Shown: positions 11,349-22,837, numbered from the stretch's first letter. The stretch is 64,000 nucleotides of DNA from Muscardinus avellanarius (GCA_963383645.1 OY726561.1:31228826-31292825); one strand, 5' to 3'. Notes: generated by a model from the letters alone, not told the origin. Numbers and translations are program-made.

Positions 11349-12523
11349 TCCCTTAGACTGTGAAGTTAGTAGAGGAGAGCATAGGCTCAACACTACAACA
11401 TATTGGCACAGGCAGTAACTGTCTCAACAAAACCTCTAAAGCTCAGGAAATTAAAGCAAGAATTAACAAGTGGGATAGCATCAAACTAAAAAGTTTCTTC
11501 TCATCAAAGGAAACCATCAATAACCTAAAGAAGCCTACAGAATGGGAAAAATCTTTACCAGCCACCACTCTGATAGGGGTCTAATACCCAGAATATACAA
11601 AGAGCTCAAAAGACTCTACACTAGCAAAACAAACAACCCCATCAAGATATGGGCAACTGAAATGAATAGACATTTCACAAAAGAAGAGATACAAATGGCC
11701 AATAGATACATGAAAAGATGTTCAACATCACTAGCTATATCAGGGAGAAGCAAATCAAAACTACACTGAGATTCCATCTAACCCCAGTCAGAGTGGCAAG
11801 CATAAAGAAATTAAATAACAACAAATGCTGGCGAGGATGTGGGGAAAGAGGAACTCTTTTACACTGTTGGTAGGAATGCAAACTAGTTCAGCCACTATGG
11901 AGATCTGTGTGGAGATTCCTAAGAAATCTGGGAATAGATTCACCATGTGATACATCTCTACCACTCCTGGGTATTTTTCCAAAGAGGTTGAATGCAGAAA
12001 ACTATAGCAACATATGCATACTTATGTTCAGAGCAGCACAATTCGTAATAGCCAACATATGGAACCAACCCAGGTCTTCATCAACAGATGAATGGATAGC
12101 AAAACTTGGGGAAATACACACAATGGAATTCTATTCAGCCATAAAGAAGAACAAAATCATATCATTTGCAAGAAGATGGAAAGTCCTGGAAGGCATTATG
12201 TTAAGTGAGATCAGCCAAGCACAGAAGGAGAAGGTACATATATTCCCTCTAATATGCCCAAACTAGGGAACATAGAGGATACCAGTGGGACTCCAGATAA
12301 TGGAGGGGAAATACCAGCAAAGTTTGAATGGAAAGATAGGAGAGGAGGAAGGCTGAATTTGATTAATGAGGGTCTGCATCTGAATATGTGTAAAATTATG
12401 AATATGGCATGGTTACCCTTTATAATCATTGGTGGGAGGGGGGAGAGAAAATGGGGGCAGGGGGTAGGGCATCAAGTATACTTTAAATGTATACCATTTA
12501 TGTTCAATAAATTTTTTTTTAAA
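11349..12523 (+). mobile_element. LINE-1 3' half inserted in a SINE
   Basis: Late ORF2 and 3'UTR. Open pieces at 11360-11584, 11542-11769 and 11907-12266 are consecutive parts of ORF2 in shifted frames; the last has IFPKRL and MFRAAQF in the C-terminal region and the terminal IISFARRWKVLEGI. The 3'UTR (gaatatggcatggttaccct, ggtgggaggggggagagaaa) belongs to a different lineage from the 5 kb copy and ends in an A/T-rich tail. Frameshifts and 5' truncation make it inactive. Confidence 0.93.
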
Positions 12524-12684
12524 AAACTACACCTCCAGCCCTATTTTTTTATTCTTTAGTTTGAAATGGTCTCACTGAGTTGTAAAGGTCTTCACTAAGT
12601 AGTTGAGGCTGTTTGCGAACCGCAGTCCTCCTGTCTCAGTCTCCCAAATGCTAGGATTACAAATGTGCACCACCATGGCCGGCT
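12524..12684 (-). mobile_element. SINE fragment, 5' part, split by LINE-1
   Basis: Begins at ctacacctccagccctat, exactly the part of the antisense SINE missing from the fragment at 11290, and continues to the head end caccaccatggccggc. Confidence 0.85.
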
Positions 12685-12708
12685 CCAACAGGTATTATTA
12701 AAAGTACA

Positions 12709-12880
12709 AGCCAGACAAGATGGCACAGTTCTGTAATCCCAGTACTTGGGAGGATGAGACAGAAGGATTTCAGGTTAAAGGCCAGCACAGAGTAACTTAG
12801 AGAGACCTTGTTTCACTATATGAGAGGCTGGGGTATGTCTCAGAGATAGAACACTGAGGACTTTAATGGGTTTAATTTCC

Positions 12881-12883
<3 letters not shown>
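12709..12883 (+). mobile_element. Old B1-dID SINE
   Basis: Motifs gtaatcccagtacttgggag, ggctggggtatgtctcagag and a diverged gggtttaatttccagtaac end. The tail is continued by a CA repeat. Confidence 0.85.

Positions 12884-12924
<41 letters not shown>
12884..12924. repeat. (CA)n microsatellite at SINE tail
   Basis: About 20 units starting at the SINE's terminal cagtaac(ac). Confidence 0.95.
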
Positions 12925-12926
<2 letters not shown>

Positions 12927-14099
12927 CAAAGTCATCCAGATACGTGTATTGCAAGTTTATAATAAAAGAACAAATAGCTCCTTCATATCTTTTACTGAGA
13001 CAATCTTCCTATTCTGAACCATATCTCCAATCTGATCCATAATATTTCTAATATTTTGTATTTGTAGACCACAGGACAATAACACAGACTTGTGTTCTCA
13101 GAGAATTGAAAGTGGCATATGTCTATCACCTTATCCACAGCTTTCTTTTACTATAATTTGTAGAACGATATAAATTATTCTGAATAATCTGCCGTGTTTG
13201 ACTTACGATTACTTTAAAGGACACTACTATTTTTATAGTTTCTGGAAGAGACTCAAGAAACTTCAATATTGTGGAAATAGTTTGAATACTCATTTTCAAA
13301 ATGACTCATTTGCCAGCAAGAACACTTTTAAAATATACTCTCATGATTTTCAATATTGTTCAGAGTAGGTATTGAACATTAATAATAGTATAGATCAGGT
13401 TTTTAAAGGCATATATTTTACAGTGGTAATTTTAAAATGCTCATGAAATCAGTTATGTTTTGTCAGGCTGAAATATCGAATACAGCAGGCTTTGTGAGGA
13501 TGATCCAGAGAGACAGCCCAAAATCATAAAAGTGGAAGGAAAGATGATTTTCTTCTGCCTTAATAGCTTTAATTGCAGGATACAATAGAATACAGCTGCT
13601 CCTCTCTTCAAAGTTTCATTTCATCATCTAAGAACTGTCACACCACACGAGCCACTTGACTGTCATGTCACCCAGTCCTGTTCCACCTGAGCAAATCTGT
13701 GGCAATATGTGCTGGATGCTCCTTCTTTCTTTCTTTTTTTTTTTCTTCTTTTGCTCTAAAGGACAAATTCACTGTGCACTAGTGTATTAGGAACAGTTTA
13801 AGCTTATTGGTATAAACTTATTTAACATAGTAAGTGCTGTAGGTAGACAAAATCTAAAGTTTAGAATTAACATTTTACTTAGAGATACAATTCGGATATG
13901 CTTTATATTTAAAATTAATAATGTGATGATTCAAAGAAGATAACAGATTTAATATAAGAAAAACATACAGTGTTTTAAACAAACTAAAAGAAAAAGGACA
14001 GCTAAAAGAATTAAACCACACAGCCAGTGAAATGTAGATGATTATTATTGCAATATAGTCCTAAAATTCTCATCAAATGTTTAGTTTTCATAAAACTAG
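12925..14099. other. Unique sequence
   Basis: No repeat or gene recognised in about 1.2 kb. Confidence 0.5.
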
Positions 14100-14560
14100 C
14101 ATATTATCTAGCCTTCACACAACTGAGTATACAGCCAAAGGAAAAAAATCAGTATGTTGAAGAGGTATCTATACTCCCATGTTTATTATAATATTGGTAA
14201 CAGTATCTAAGACATGGAATTAAGTGTCAATCAACAGATGAATAGATAAAGAACATGCTTTGAAAATAAGGATATCCTGACCTTTGTCATAACATGGATA
14301 AATTTGGAACACTATACTAAGTTAAATGAACCAGCCACAGAAAGACAAATACTGACTGATCCTTTTTTATACGTGAGAGCTAAAAAAGTCGAAGGTAATA
14401 GAAACAAAGAATAAAATGGTGATTATCAGATATAGGGGGTAAGGTAGGACTAGGGAGATTTTGGGTCAAAGAACAGAAACTTCTACTAAGGAAGAATACA
14501 TTTAAAATTTTTATTTGTAAATATTTACCTTTCAAATAATTCACTTAATATATCAAGTTT
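14100..14560 (+). mobile_element. Old LINE-1 3' region
   Basis: Reads catgtttattataatattgg, gtcaatcaacagatgaatag, ccacagaaagacaaatactg and gtgagagctaaaaaagt, which are diverged forms of the ORF2 end and 3'UTR of older mammalian LINE-1 subfamilies. No coding capacity remains. Confidence 0.8.
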
Positions 14561-14583
14561 TTGTTACATTTTTCCTTCTACAT

Positions 14584-14778
14584 TTTTTTTTTGTGTGTGT
14601 GTATGTGATAGTGGGAATGGAACCCTTCTACCTCCGGATTACAGTCCCAGATGTATTTTTACATTTTTTTTTGGAAACAGGGTCTCTTAAGCTAGCGTGC
14701 TGTCTTCGAACCTGTGCAATCCTCCTGTCTCTGCCTCCCAAGCGTGGGGATTACAAGGCTGCGCCACCACGCCCGGCC
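14584..14778 (-). mobile_element. Young B1-dID SINE
   Basis: Plus-strand reading: TG-rich tail, cttctacctccggattacag, aaacagggtctcttaagc, cctcccaagcgtggggatta and caccacgcccggcc. It belongs to the hairpin class, but the hairpin is damaged (gctagcgtgctgtc). Confidence 0.92.
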
Positions 14779-15052
14779 AAGCATATTTTTAATATATCCA
14801 GAAGACTACTTCTTACAGTATTTACATTGTTCACTATGAAGTTGTATGCTTGTAGGAGTACACTACTTCTTTGACAAAAAAGTTTCTGTGACTGTTAGGA
14901 GACTAAATAAGAATTTGTATAGAAGTTGGAAGAAAATGATGCAGATACCAATAGCCAATACCTAAGGACTGTGAGGAACTATGAGGCCCCTGAGATCAAT
15001 CTACTCTCATTTAAGAGTGTCAGTTCTACTAGATTAAAATTTGGTAGGCATA

Positions 15053-15264
15053 GCCGGGCATGGTGGCGCACGCTTGTAATCCCCGCACTTGGGAGGCTGA
15101 GACAGGAGGATCGCACAGGTTCGAAGCCAGCCTCAGCTACCTAGTAAGGCTTTCAGCAACTTAGTGAGACCCTGTTTCCAAATAAAATATAAAAAAGGTC
15201 TGGGAGTATAGCCCGGAGGTAGAAAGCCTCTGGGTTCCACCCCCAATACCACCAAAAAAAAAAG
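15053..15264 (+). mobile_element. Intermediate B1-dID SINE
   Basis: Perfect 16-bp target duplication aaatttggtaggcata (15037-15052 and 15265-15280). It has a young-type head but the older middle with duplicated cttagtgagacc segments, and the ID end gcctctgggttccacccc. This combination marks a class between the old and young copies. Confidence 0.95.
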
Positions 15265-15566
15265 AAATTTGGTAGGCATAACATCAATTCTGCTTATTAC
15301 TGTCAAAAATGGTCATCAACAAGCTTAGAAAATGTTTTTCAAACACTGAAAGCAGTTTGATTAGTGTGCTTTTACCTATGATCATTGGGTTATTAATTAC
15401 AACCTTGTTTTGAGTAGCAGGAGTCATAGTATTTCACGTTATATCATTGATTTGAATGATGGAAAACTTCATGGTTTTATTATGTCTGCAGTTGATATTA
15501 TGCTTTATCTTTGTGCATGATAAATAGGCAGGTGTGGGATAAATAATTATTAGAAAGTAAGGAAAA

Positions 15567-15757
15567 GCCGGGCATGGTGGCGCACACTTGTAATCCCCTC
15601 ACTTGGGAGGCAGAGACAGGAGGATCGCGCAGATTCGAAGCCAGCTGCGCTCACTGGCTTAGGAGACCCTGTTTCCAAATAAAAATGTAAAAATAGGTCT
15701 GGGAGTGTAGCCCGGAGGTAGAAGGGCTTCCAGAAACCCCAGTACCACCACAAAAAA
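15567..15757 (+). mobile_element. Young B1-dID SINE
   Basis: Target duplication aaagtaaggaaa (15554-15565 and 15758-15769). The hairpin has a longer loop (gccagctgcgctcactggc), then gtctgggagtgtagcccgga and the short end cagtaccacca. Confidence 0.95.
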
Positions 15758-15783
15758 AAAGTAAGGAAATAAGGAAAGAGATA

Positions 15784-16000
15784 GCCAGGTATGGTGGTGC
15801 ATGTTTGTAATCAGAGCATTCAGGAGGCTGAGACCAGAGGATTGTGGTTCACAGACAGCCTCAGCTACTTAGTGAGGCCCTCTGCAAATTAGTGAGACCT
15901 TGTTTCAAAATAAAGAATAAAATATAGGGCAGGGGGTATAGTAGCTTGGAGGTAGAATTCCCCTGGGACCCATCCCCAGACCAGCCAAAAAAAAAAAAAA
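15784..16000 (+). mobile_element. Old B1-dID SINE
   Basis: Motifs agccaggtatggtggtgcat, cctcagctacttagtgaggc, tagtgagaccttgtttcaaa and a poly-A tail. A short flanking agagata repeat may be its target duplication. Confidence 0.9.
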
Positions 16001-16329
16001 AGAGATAAAGAGTCAGATGTGAGGAATCAATATTGTAAAATAATTTGAGAATAATTTTTGATAAATGTAATCGATGGTCCTTTACTAGGTTATGATTAAG
16101 TGCCTTAAAATCCAATATTTATGTCAACTAATGATAAAAATGCAACTAATGAATTAGTCTTTTGGCAAAATGCATCATAGATGAGTTAGATTTTTCTGAA
16201 AGAATTAGACAAAAATCATCCAATATTTCTAGAGAGAGGAACTTAGATTTCCATAATCAACAGCTAAAGATAGATAAGTATTGTTGATTACAGGAGGTTC
16301 TTAAAAACATGTTTTAAAATATCAATATG

Positions 16330-16504
16330 AGCCGAGCATGGTGGTGCATGTTTATGATCCCTGCACTTGGGAGGCTGAGACAGGAGGATCACACAGATTC
16401 GAAGCCAGCCTCAGCTACTTAGTGAGGCTCTGTTTCCAAATAAAATCTAAAATATGTCTGGGAGTATAGTTTGGAGGTAGAAAGCCTCTGGGTTCCACCC
16501 CCAG

Positions 16505-16506
<2 letters not shown>
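16330..16506 (+). mobile_element. Intermediate B1-dID SINE
   Basis: gccgagcatggtggtgcat head, a single cttagtgaggctctg segment, gtctgggagtatagtttgga and gcctctgggttccacccc. Same class as the 15053 copy, with one middle repeat lost. Its tail passes into a CA repeat. Confidence 0.92.

Positions 16507-16546
<40 letters not shown>
16507..16546. repeat. (CA)n microsatellite at SINE tail
   Basis: About 20 CA units directly at the SINE terminus. Confidence 0.95.
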
Positions 16547-16549
<3 letters not shown>

Positions 16550-16554
16550 TATAT

Positions 16555-16998
16555 ATTGTGGGTTGGATTGGTTCCTTCTAAAGGAGATGTTCAAATGTTA
16601 AACCCTGGTGCCTGTAAAAGTGGCCTTATTTGGAAATAAAATCTTCACACATGTAATATAGGTAAGAGGAAGTCATCCTGGAGTAGGTTTGGCACTAAAA
16701 GCAGCACACAAATGTCCTTAGATGAAGAGAAATACAGATACAGAAAAGAGTAGGACTCACGTGGTGACAGAGGCAGAGGTTGAAATTTTCTATATAAAAG
16801 TTAAAGAAGGCTCAGGATTGCCAACAATCCCAGAGGCAAGGAGGACACGGGAGAGGTCACTCCTCCAAGAGCCTTTGGAAAGACTAATCCCATCATGATT
16901 TCACGCTTCTAGCCTGAAAGAAGACATAATATATTATTATTGTCTTAGCTCACCTCATTTATGGCATTTTGTTATGCATTCTTGGGTACTAATACATC
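16555..16998 (+). mobile_element. Old MaLR-type (MLT1-like) solo LTR
   Basis: Reads like the old mammalian LTR with gttggattggttcctt near its start, ggccttatttggaaataaaa, gtggtgacagaggcagaggt, and an end reading gcattttgttatgca ... gtactaataca. Only LTR-like sequence is present and there are no genes. The exact family is uncertain. Confidence 0.6.
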
Positions 16999-17319
16999 AT
17001 TTGTTTAAAAAACTACAAGTGATTATGTTTATATACTTATACATTTGTAGGTGGCCTCTAAGAGCTGTAAGTCACAGAAACATAAATTCCATTTTGAAAA
17101 GCAATGATAATAAAGAAGCTGCAGTGCTCTAGATAGACTAGATAGAGATGACTGTAAGTACGTCCATTCTTCACTGCCATCCCTGTAATCCTGCCAGAGC
17201 ACAGTTCCGCCAGGGCATTTGTGAGTCCAATGGCCCCTATTGACTCCCTTTGACTTACATAGAGTGACTCCATATTATTCAGCCCAGCACATATGCCTGT
17301 TCTTTATCTGATCTTTCTT

Positions 17320-17415
17320 TTTAAACTTATAAACAATAGAAATTTATTTCTTATACATCTGGAGCCTGGGAACTTGAATATTAAGGTACCAGTAGTATTG
17401 GTGTTTGTGAAGATT
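17320..17415 (-). mobile_element. MaLR-type LTR fragment
   Basis: acttataaacaatagaaattt and atttcttatacatctggagcc match the antisense of a MaLR LTR end region. Short and diverged. Confidence 0.45.
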
Positions 17416-17596
17416 TTTTTTTTTTTGCTTTTAAGATGGTCCCTTGAACTCTTGTTGCTATTATAGTTTCATAGTGTGCTGTGCCCAAGTGGTACCAATG
17501 TTTCGGATGGACTATCTGTCATTTTTCAATATACCCTGCACTTTCTGTCCCCTGGATCTTAATTTTACTGTTTCTCAAAAACTTCATCCCAGACCC

Positions 17597-17603
17597 TGTG
17601 TGT

Positions 17604-17650
<47 letters not shown>
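17597..17650. repeat. (TG)n microsatellite at SINE tail
   Basis: About 26 TG units with one TA interruption. It sits at the 3' (tail) side of the minus-strand SINE that follows. Confidence 0.95.
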
Positions 17651-17651
<1 letters not shown>

Positions 17652-17840
17652 CAATGGAGAGTGAACTCATAGGCATATCTGAGCCATACTCCTAACTCTT
17701 TTATTTTTATTTGGAAACAGGGTCTTTCTAGGTTGATGACATTCTCAGTACTTACTGAGGCCGTCCTCAAACCTGTCCATGATTTTCCTGTCTCAGCCTC
17801 CCAAATACTGGGGTTATAAGTGTGGGCCACCATACCTGGC
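17651..17840 (-). mobile_element. Old B1-dID SINE
   Basis: Antisense motifs gaaacagggtctttctagg, tgtctcagcctcccaaatac and caccatacctggc. The tail has become the adjacent TG tract. Confidence 0.83.
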
Positions 17841-18920
17841 TTATCCCAGTCTTTTAATACTCAATCAAATGCTACTGTTCCTCATGATTTTTTTCTCAAT
17901 GTCCCTCACGGTATTCTTTTTTGATGCCTCTTCCCAATATACTTATTGCTTCCATCAGAGAAGTTGAAAATATATTCTTGATTTATAATCATTCTATATA
18001 TGTCTCTTATACTAATGCTATCATAAAAAATGATAGTTATGATATTATTTTAAAAATTACTCTTAAAATGTACTGGTAGCCTAAAAATGGAAAACATGAA
18101 ATGTTTATTGTTCCATAGAGTGCTTTAGAATATGCAGCACCTGTTGTTTAAGGAGGCATAATTAATGACTAGAGAGTATCAAACTGAATGTAGTTGTCCT
18201 TAAAATATATTTGAACATAAGAAAGAGGATAATTTATTTTAATTTTTGTTAATCTTAGTCAATAGCATCATATCAAAATATATAGTATTAAGGTTTACAT
18301 TTTTAAAAAAATAAGACATAAATTCTGAATTTGAATCTGGTGTTAAAGAAATATCAATATCAAGTTAACAAATAATTTAATGATTAGTTTGTTTGCTTTG
18401 AGCTAGATAATGGATAACATGTTTATGTGACTTTTACTGATTGATTAATTAACAAAATAATTGCAAATCAACATAAATCAAAATTGTGTTTACAAGGCAT
18501 AAATTAAATAGATTTAAGTGTTTTCTCTATCAGAAAAGATAATTATTTAATGAAAATAGAATCTGGATTCAAGTTCTATGAAGCTAATCAGTTTTAAAGT
18601 TCTGAAAAATCTAAATACAAATAATGCAATTAATGTGCTTATTTATAAAATTAGATTAGGTTTTCTTAATTTTAAAGATTATCCTAGCCATACATCCCTC
18701 ACTGCTTTATCTAATTACTAAGTAGGAACTCATGAGCTCTTTATGAAAAACTTTTATTAATAAAGTGAACATATTTCTTGGTGTTCAAAGGAGAGACTAG
18801 TTCTTGGAGACAGAAAAATATTAAATTGAATACTTGTACAAAAAAAAACAAAAGACTGAGGATTCCTTTATATAGAATGCATCTTCATTTTATTAAAATA
18901 CAACCTTTAGAATCTGCAAT
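17841..18920. other. Very AT-rich unique sequence
   Basis: About 1.1 kb with no recognisable repeat or gene. Confidence 0.5.
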
Positions 18921-18935
18921 AAAAAAGCACAATAA

Positions 18936-19109
18936 CCCAGACTTGGTGGCACATGCTTGAAATCCCAACACTTGGGAAGCTGACAGGAGGATCTCAGGTT
19001 CGTAGCTAGCCTCTGCAATTTAGTGAAGCCCTCCACAATCTAATGAAACTCTGTTGGCAGTGTAGCTCAGAGTTTGATTGCCCTGCATTCAATCCCCAGT
19101 ACCACACAT
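18936..19109 (+). mobile_element. Old B1-dID SINE
   Basis: Near-identical flanks aaaaaagcacaata and aaaaaatcacaata are an aged target duplication. Inside are tggtggcacatgcttga, cagtgtagctcagagtttga and ttcaatccccagtaccac. The ID end still has a recognisable B-box. Confidence 0.9.
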
Positions 19110-19142
19110 AAAAAATCACAATAGTAATAATAACAAAGTTTA

Positions 19143-19265
19143 AATAGCACTTAATACATGTATCAGGCACTATTTTAAATGTTTTACATATATCAACTTA
19201 AGTAGTATTTACAATAACCCTATGAGACAGGTATTACTTTTACCTACATTTTACAAAATAAAATT
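19143..19265 (-). mobile_element. MIR fragment
   Basis: caggcactattttaaatgttt followed by ataaccctatgagacaggta is the antisense of the MIR core and 3' region. It is an ancient tRNA-derived SINE. Confidence 0.7.
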
Positions 19266-19277
19266 GTTAATTATGTA

Positions 19278-19645
19278 GTCTTAGTCATTTTTCTGTTGCT
19301 GTAAAAAATATGAGAGTCTGGGCACTCATTAAAAAAAAGAAGCTTATTTGGCTAACAATTAAGGTAGATAAATGTTACAAATTCCATACTCTACCAAATC
19401 CTGGTGCCAGTGTCCTAGTTAGTGTCCCTGACTGTGTCACAAAGAATGGAAAGGGGCCTGACTATGTGCAGAAGGGACCAAATGCCTGGGGTGACCTCAC
19501 CTTATAATGACCTAGTTTCTCATAAACTACCCAGGGTTCTACATTTGTCTCCTCCAAGGTCAATGATCCAAAGGGTCTAATGACCTCCCACTAGGTCCCT
19601 CCTCTTCAAAATTCCACCAACTGTCAAGATTGTCTCACTGAAAAG
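19278..19645 (-). mobile_element. MaLR-type solo LTR
   Basis: The antisense reading starts tttttctgttgctgtaaaaa (the LTR 3' end in reverse). It continues gcttatttggctaacaatta and gggaccaaatgcctggggtg, and ends in gacctcccactaggtccctc. These are hallmarks of the MST/MLT1 group. It is non-coding and old. Confidence 0.75.
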
Positions 19646-19655
19646 TAGTTTTCAG

Positions 19656-19824
19656 GCCAGGCGTGGTGGCACACGCTTGTAATCCTCACACTTGGGAGGC
19701 AGAGACAGGAGGATTGCGCAGGTTTGCTGGCTTAAGAGATCCTGTTTCCAAATAAAATATATAAAATAAGTCTGGGAGTATAGCCCAGAGGTAGAAAGGG
19801 TTCCATCCGCATTACCACACACAA
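19656..19824 (+). mobile_element. Young B1-dID SINE with middle deletion
   Basis: Perfect 15-bp target duplication aaaagtagttttcag (19641-19655 and 19825-19839). The left arm of the central hairpin is missing (caggtttgctggctta). The tail is gtctgggagtatagcccaga with a shortened end. Confidence 0.95.
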
Positions 19825-19865
19825 AAAAGTAGTTTTCAGCAAATGCATGTTTAAAGGACAATTTG

Positions 19866-20065
19866 TTTTTATTTTTTGTTTGTTTGTTTGTTTTTGGTAC
19901 TGGGGTTCCTGGAAGCCCTTATACCTCCGGGCTACACTCCCAGACATATTTTATACTTTTGAAACAGGGTCTCTTATGCCAGTGCGGCTGGCTTCGAACC
20001 TGCGTGATCCTCCTGTCTCCGCCTCCCAAGAGCGGGGATTACAAGGGTGCACCACCACGCCCGGC
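19866..20065 (-). mobile_element. Young B1-dID SINE
   Basis: Target duplication ttaaaggacaatttg / ttaagggacaatttg (one mismatch). The tail is now (GTTT)n, and the hairpin reads gccagtgcggctggc. It lies about 40 bp from the plus-strand copy upstream, giving an inverted pair. Confidence 0.95.
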
Positions 20066-20080
20066 TTAAGGGACAATTTG

Positions 20081-20629
20081 AAACCATATTAAAATCATGG
20101 TACTTAGTGCCATTTAACACATACTGATTGCATACCTACTATATGATGGAAACAACAATTCTAGCTGTGTCTAGGATCCTTTCCCTTTACCATTCTTCTC
20201 CAGAATTCTTTTCGGTGTAGGAAAGCAACTCTCTGGTCTCTCTTCTTCATAGGAATCCAAAGTCATGGGTCCATACATGTTTCAAACTGTCAGCAACACA
20301 CAGAATACCAGAACAATTTACACATGATTATGTAGTGGACATTCTGTGAGATGTCTTCTTCATAGATGGATTAGATGTATATTTTATTTACCTGAAGCAA
20401 AGGATAGCATCCAAAATAGAAGTCTTGTTACACGAAGATCTACAGTTATTCACACATTTTCCAGAACTGTGTGAATTTCAACTCATCAAAGCAAAACACA
20501 TAAACACGTACACAAGGTTGACATTGTTAACTTTAGTTATTTCTAATTCTCCTAAAACCTTGAACATTGATCCTTAAAATGTTAATTTTTGAATGTTCTA
20601 AGTGCTCTAATGGGACAACATATAGTGAA
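20081..20629. other. Unique sequence
   Basis: Nothing recognised. Confidence 0.5.
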
Positions 20630-20755
20630 ACTTACTTGAAACAGGTTCAAGTCTAGATCCACAGTTAACTCCTAGTGTGACCATTGACAACATAAACTGT
20701 GTTCAATAATTTAGGTTTTCTTATTTGTAACACAGAGATTGTGTGTCAATTTTGT
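20630..20755 (+). mobile_element. MIR fragment
   Basis: caggttcaagtctagatccac, ctagtgtgaccattgacaac and aggttttcttatttgtaaca follow the MIR sense order. Diverged. Confidence 0.55.
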
Positions 20756-21019
20756 TGCTTTTGTGAACAAAATAAGTCTTAATTTATGACATGTTCCTTG
20801 AAACAATTTGGACCTCCTCAATAAAGTCTCTTTTCTGATCTCCTTTTCTCATCCTGTAACAATGTGAATTATGTTCTCTATTAATAAAATATCATTAAAA
20901 TTTTATTTTAAGAAACAAGTAAGTGAATATTATATGCACAACCATTCTTTAAAATATTCATATGATAATTTCTTATAGTACAAATGTAATAATCCTTACA
21001 TAAAATACATTTTTTCTTT

Positions 21020-21225
21020 TTTTAATTTTATTTACTTTTTATTGGTGCATAGTCATCATACATCTTAATGGGGCATAAGAGGTAGAGGCATACATGCACA
21101 CATCACTCATTTAGGCCTCCTTCTCTCCTCCTTCTCTCCTCGCTGCCTTCTTCTTATTTTGTTTGGCTTAGTGATTGACTTTGATATGTTTGTGAATATA
21201 CATCATGTACATTAGAGATGAAGCC
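21020..21225 (-). mobile_element. LINE-1 3'UTR end fragment
   Basis: Starts with the 3' terminal motif tttttattggtgcatagtca, then atacatgcacacatcactca and ttagtgattgactttgatat, shared with the copies at 3.9, 49.7 and 60.2 kb. Confidence 0.85.
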
Positions 21226-21837
21226 AAGAAATCTGGCCACCAATGAAAAAAACTTCATATTATATCATAATATTTCTTAAAACATTCTGACAATTCCTTA
21301 GAAGCCCCCCAAATCTCAATAGTTATTTCCAAAATATACTGTTAATGTGAACCCTCTATGAATTTCTATTTAACACACAACTCTGATTTTATAATATAGT
21401 AATTCTGTGGCATATTTCAAGCCTCGGTCCTATTGGTTCTGTCTGACATTTACTCTTAGCGTAAATTGACTCTGTTCTGTGCAAGGGATATGAGGACATA
21501 AATCTGAAAGTGCTTTAGATTTTCTGTTAAGGTCCCATTAAAGTCATATACATGCCCATGTAGTGAATGGGTTTTGGAACTGTCTTTTATTTTTTCTTGT
21601 CTTCTTTTCTTTAATGACATTAATAACAAAAAAATCTCCTGTGTTAATATTAGAAAGATACTTATCTTTGCATAAAAAGGCAGTACTTTTCCCAAGAAAA
21701 GGCAAGTGAAGCTGAGGTGTAATTTTAGGACTCCTCTTAGTGGTAGAGAGCTCCACTCTCTGAGAAAGGAGACTCAGTCACACTCATCCTGCTTCATAAT
21801 TTACAGGGGAAGTCTACCCAGCCCTGATGGATAAAAG

Positions 21838-21839
<2 letters not shown>
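21226..21839. other. Unique sequence
   Basis: No repeat or gene recognised. Two overlapping minus-strand frames (21456-21756) carry no recognisable motif. Confidence 0.5.
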
Positions 21840-21906
<67 letters not shown>

Positions 21907-21913
21907 AAGAAAG
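21840..21913. repeat. (GA)n microsatellite
   Basis: A pure run of about 30 GA units ending in a short GAAA repeat; a polypurine tract. Confidence 0.95.
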
Positions 21914-22368
21914 GGGCATAGATTCAAAAGATACCAGACAGGGTTCTGGCAGAACACCAAGGCAGCAGCTTAACCTTGAATGATAATTGCTTATGGGTCA
22001 CAAATAAACACTAATATGTGATGGTGGGTCTTCAATCAGGGGACACCTTGCTTGGTCAGGCTTTTACTGAGAAAGGAAGCGTGTGCTTATGCAGTGACAG
22101 ATTGCTGCACATTTATATATCACATAAAGGGAGAACTTAGAGCAATGGCTAGAAAGGAGAGTAAGAAGGATTCAGCCCATTGCCAAGACAAAACTTTCCA
22201 ACAATAGCTACTTCTAGGAAATGAAATGCACATTTGGCAAAATTGTGTGTCGTTGCAAGAATTGTGGCAAACCTTAGGTAAGTATATCCTGAGCTTTTGG
22301 ACTTCAAAATACATTTTCAGCAAGTATATATTCAGTGCCTAATACAGGTTAACCCCTGTTCTGAGTAC
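21914..22368. other. Unique sequence
   Basis: Nothing recognised before the double SINE insertion. Confidence 0.5.
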
Positions 22369-22383
22369 TAGGATCATATTTTA

Positions 22384-22595
22384 TTTTATTTTATTTTATT
22401 TTATTTTATTTATTTTGGTGGTACTGGGGTTCCTGGAAACCCTTCTACCTCCGGGCTACACTCCCAGACCTATTTTTATATTTTTATTTGGAAACAGGGT
22501 CTCTTAAGCCAGCGCGGCTGGCTTCAAACTTGTGCGATCCTCCTGTCTCCGCCTCCCAAGTGCAGTGATTACAAGCATGCGCCACCATGCCCGGC
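22384..22595 (-). mobile_element. Young B1-dID SINE, first of a same-site pair
   Basis: (TTTTA)n tail, ggtggtactggggttcctgg, aaacagggtctcttaagcc, hairpin gccagcgcggctggc. The flank taggatcatatttta occurs before it and again after it. Confidence 0.95.
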
Positions 22596-22610
22596 TAGGA
22601 TCATATTTTA

Positions 22611-22837
22611 TTTTACTTTTATTTTTTATTTTTTTTGGTGGTACTGGGGGTGGAACCCAGAGGCTTTCTACCTCCGGGCTATACTCCCAGACCCTTTTTA
22701 TATTTTATTTAGAAACAGGGTCTCACTAAGTTGCTGAGAGCCTCACTAAGTAGCTGAGGCTGGCTTCGAACCTGTGCGATCCTCCTGTCTTAGCCTCCCA
22801 AGCATGGGGATTACAAGCGTGTGCCACCACGCCCGGC
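22611..22837 (-). mobile_element. Intermediate B1-dID SINE, second of a same-site pair
   Basis: The tail reads ggtactgggggtggaaccca on the plus strand, and the middle has two cactaagt segments, so this is a different subfamily from its neighbour. A third copy of taggatcatatttta follows it. Confidence 0.95.

Noticed and set aside
16555..16998. Complete endogenous retrovirus
   Set aside because: Only LTR-like sequence is present here and at 19.3, 29.7, 34.6, 42.3, 51.9 and 55.4 kb. No gag, pol or env-like frames or paired LTRs are visible.
17444..17833. Overlapping frames with long CV or TH repeats, also at 24841 and 56819-57050
   Set aside because: They are translations of TG/CA microsatellites.
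18936..19109. tRNA gene-like A and B boxes
   Set aside because: They belong to the ID-derived part of the SINE. There is no cloverleaf or terminator of a real tRNA gene.
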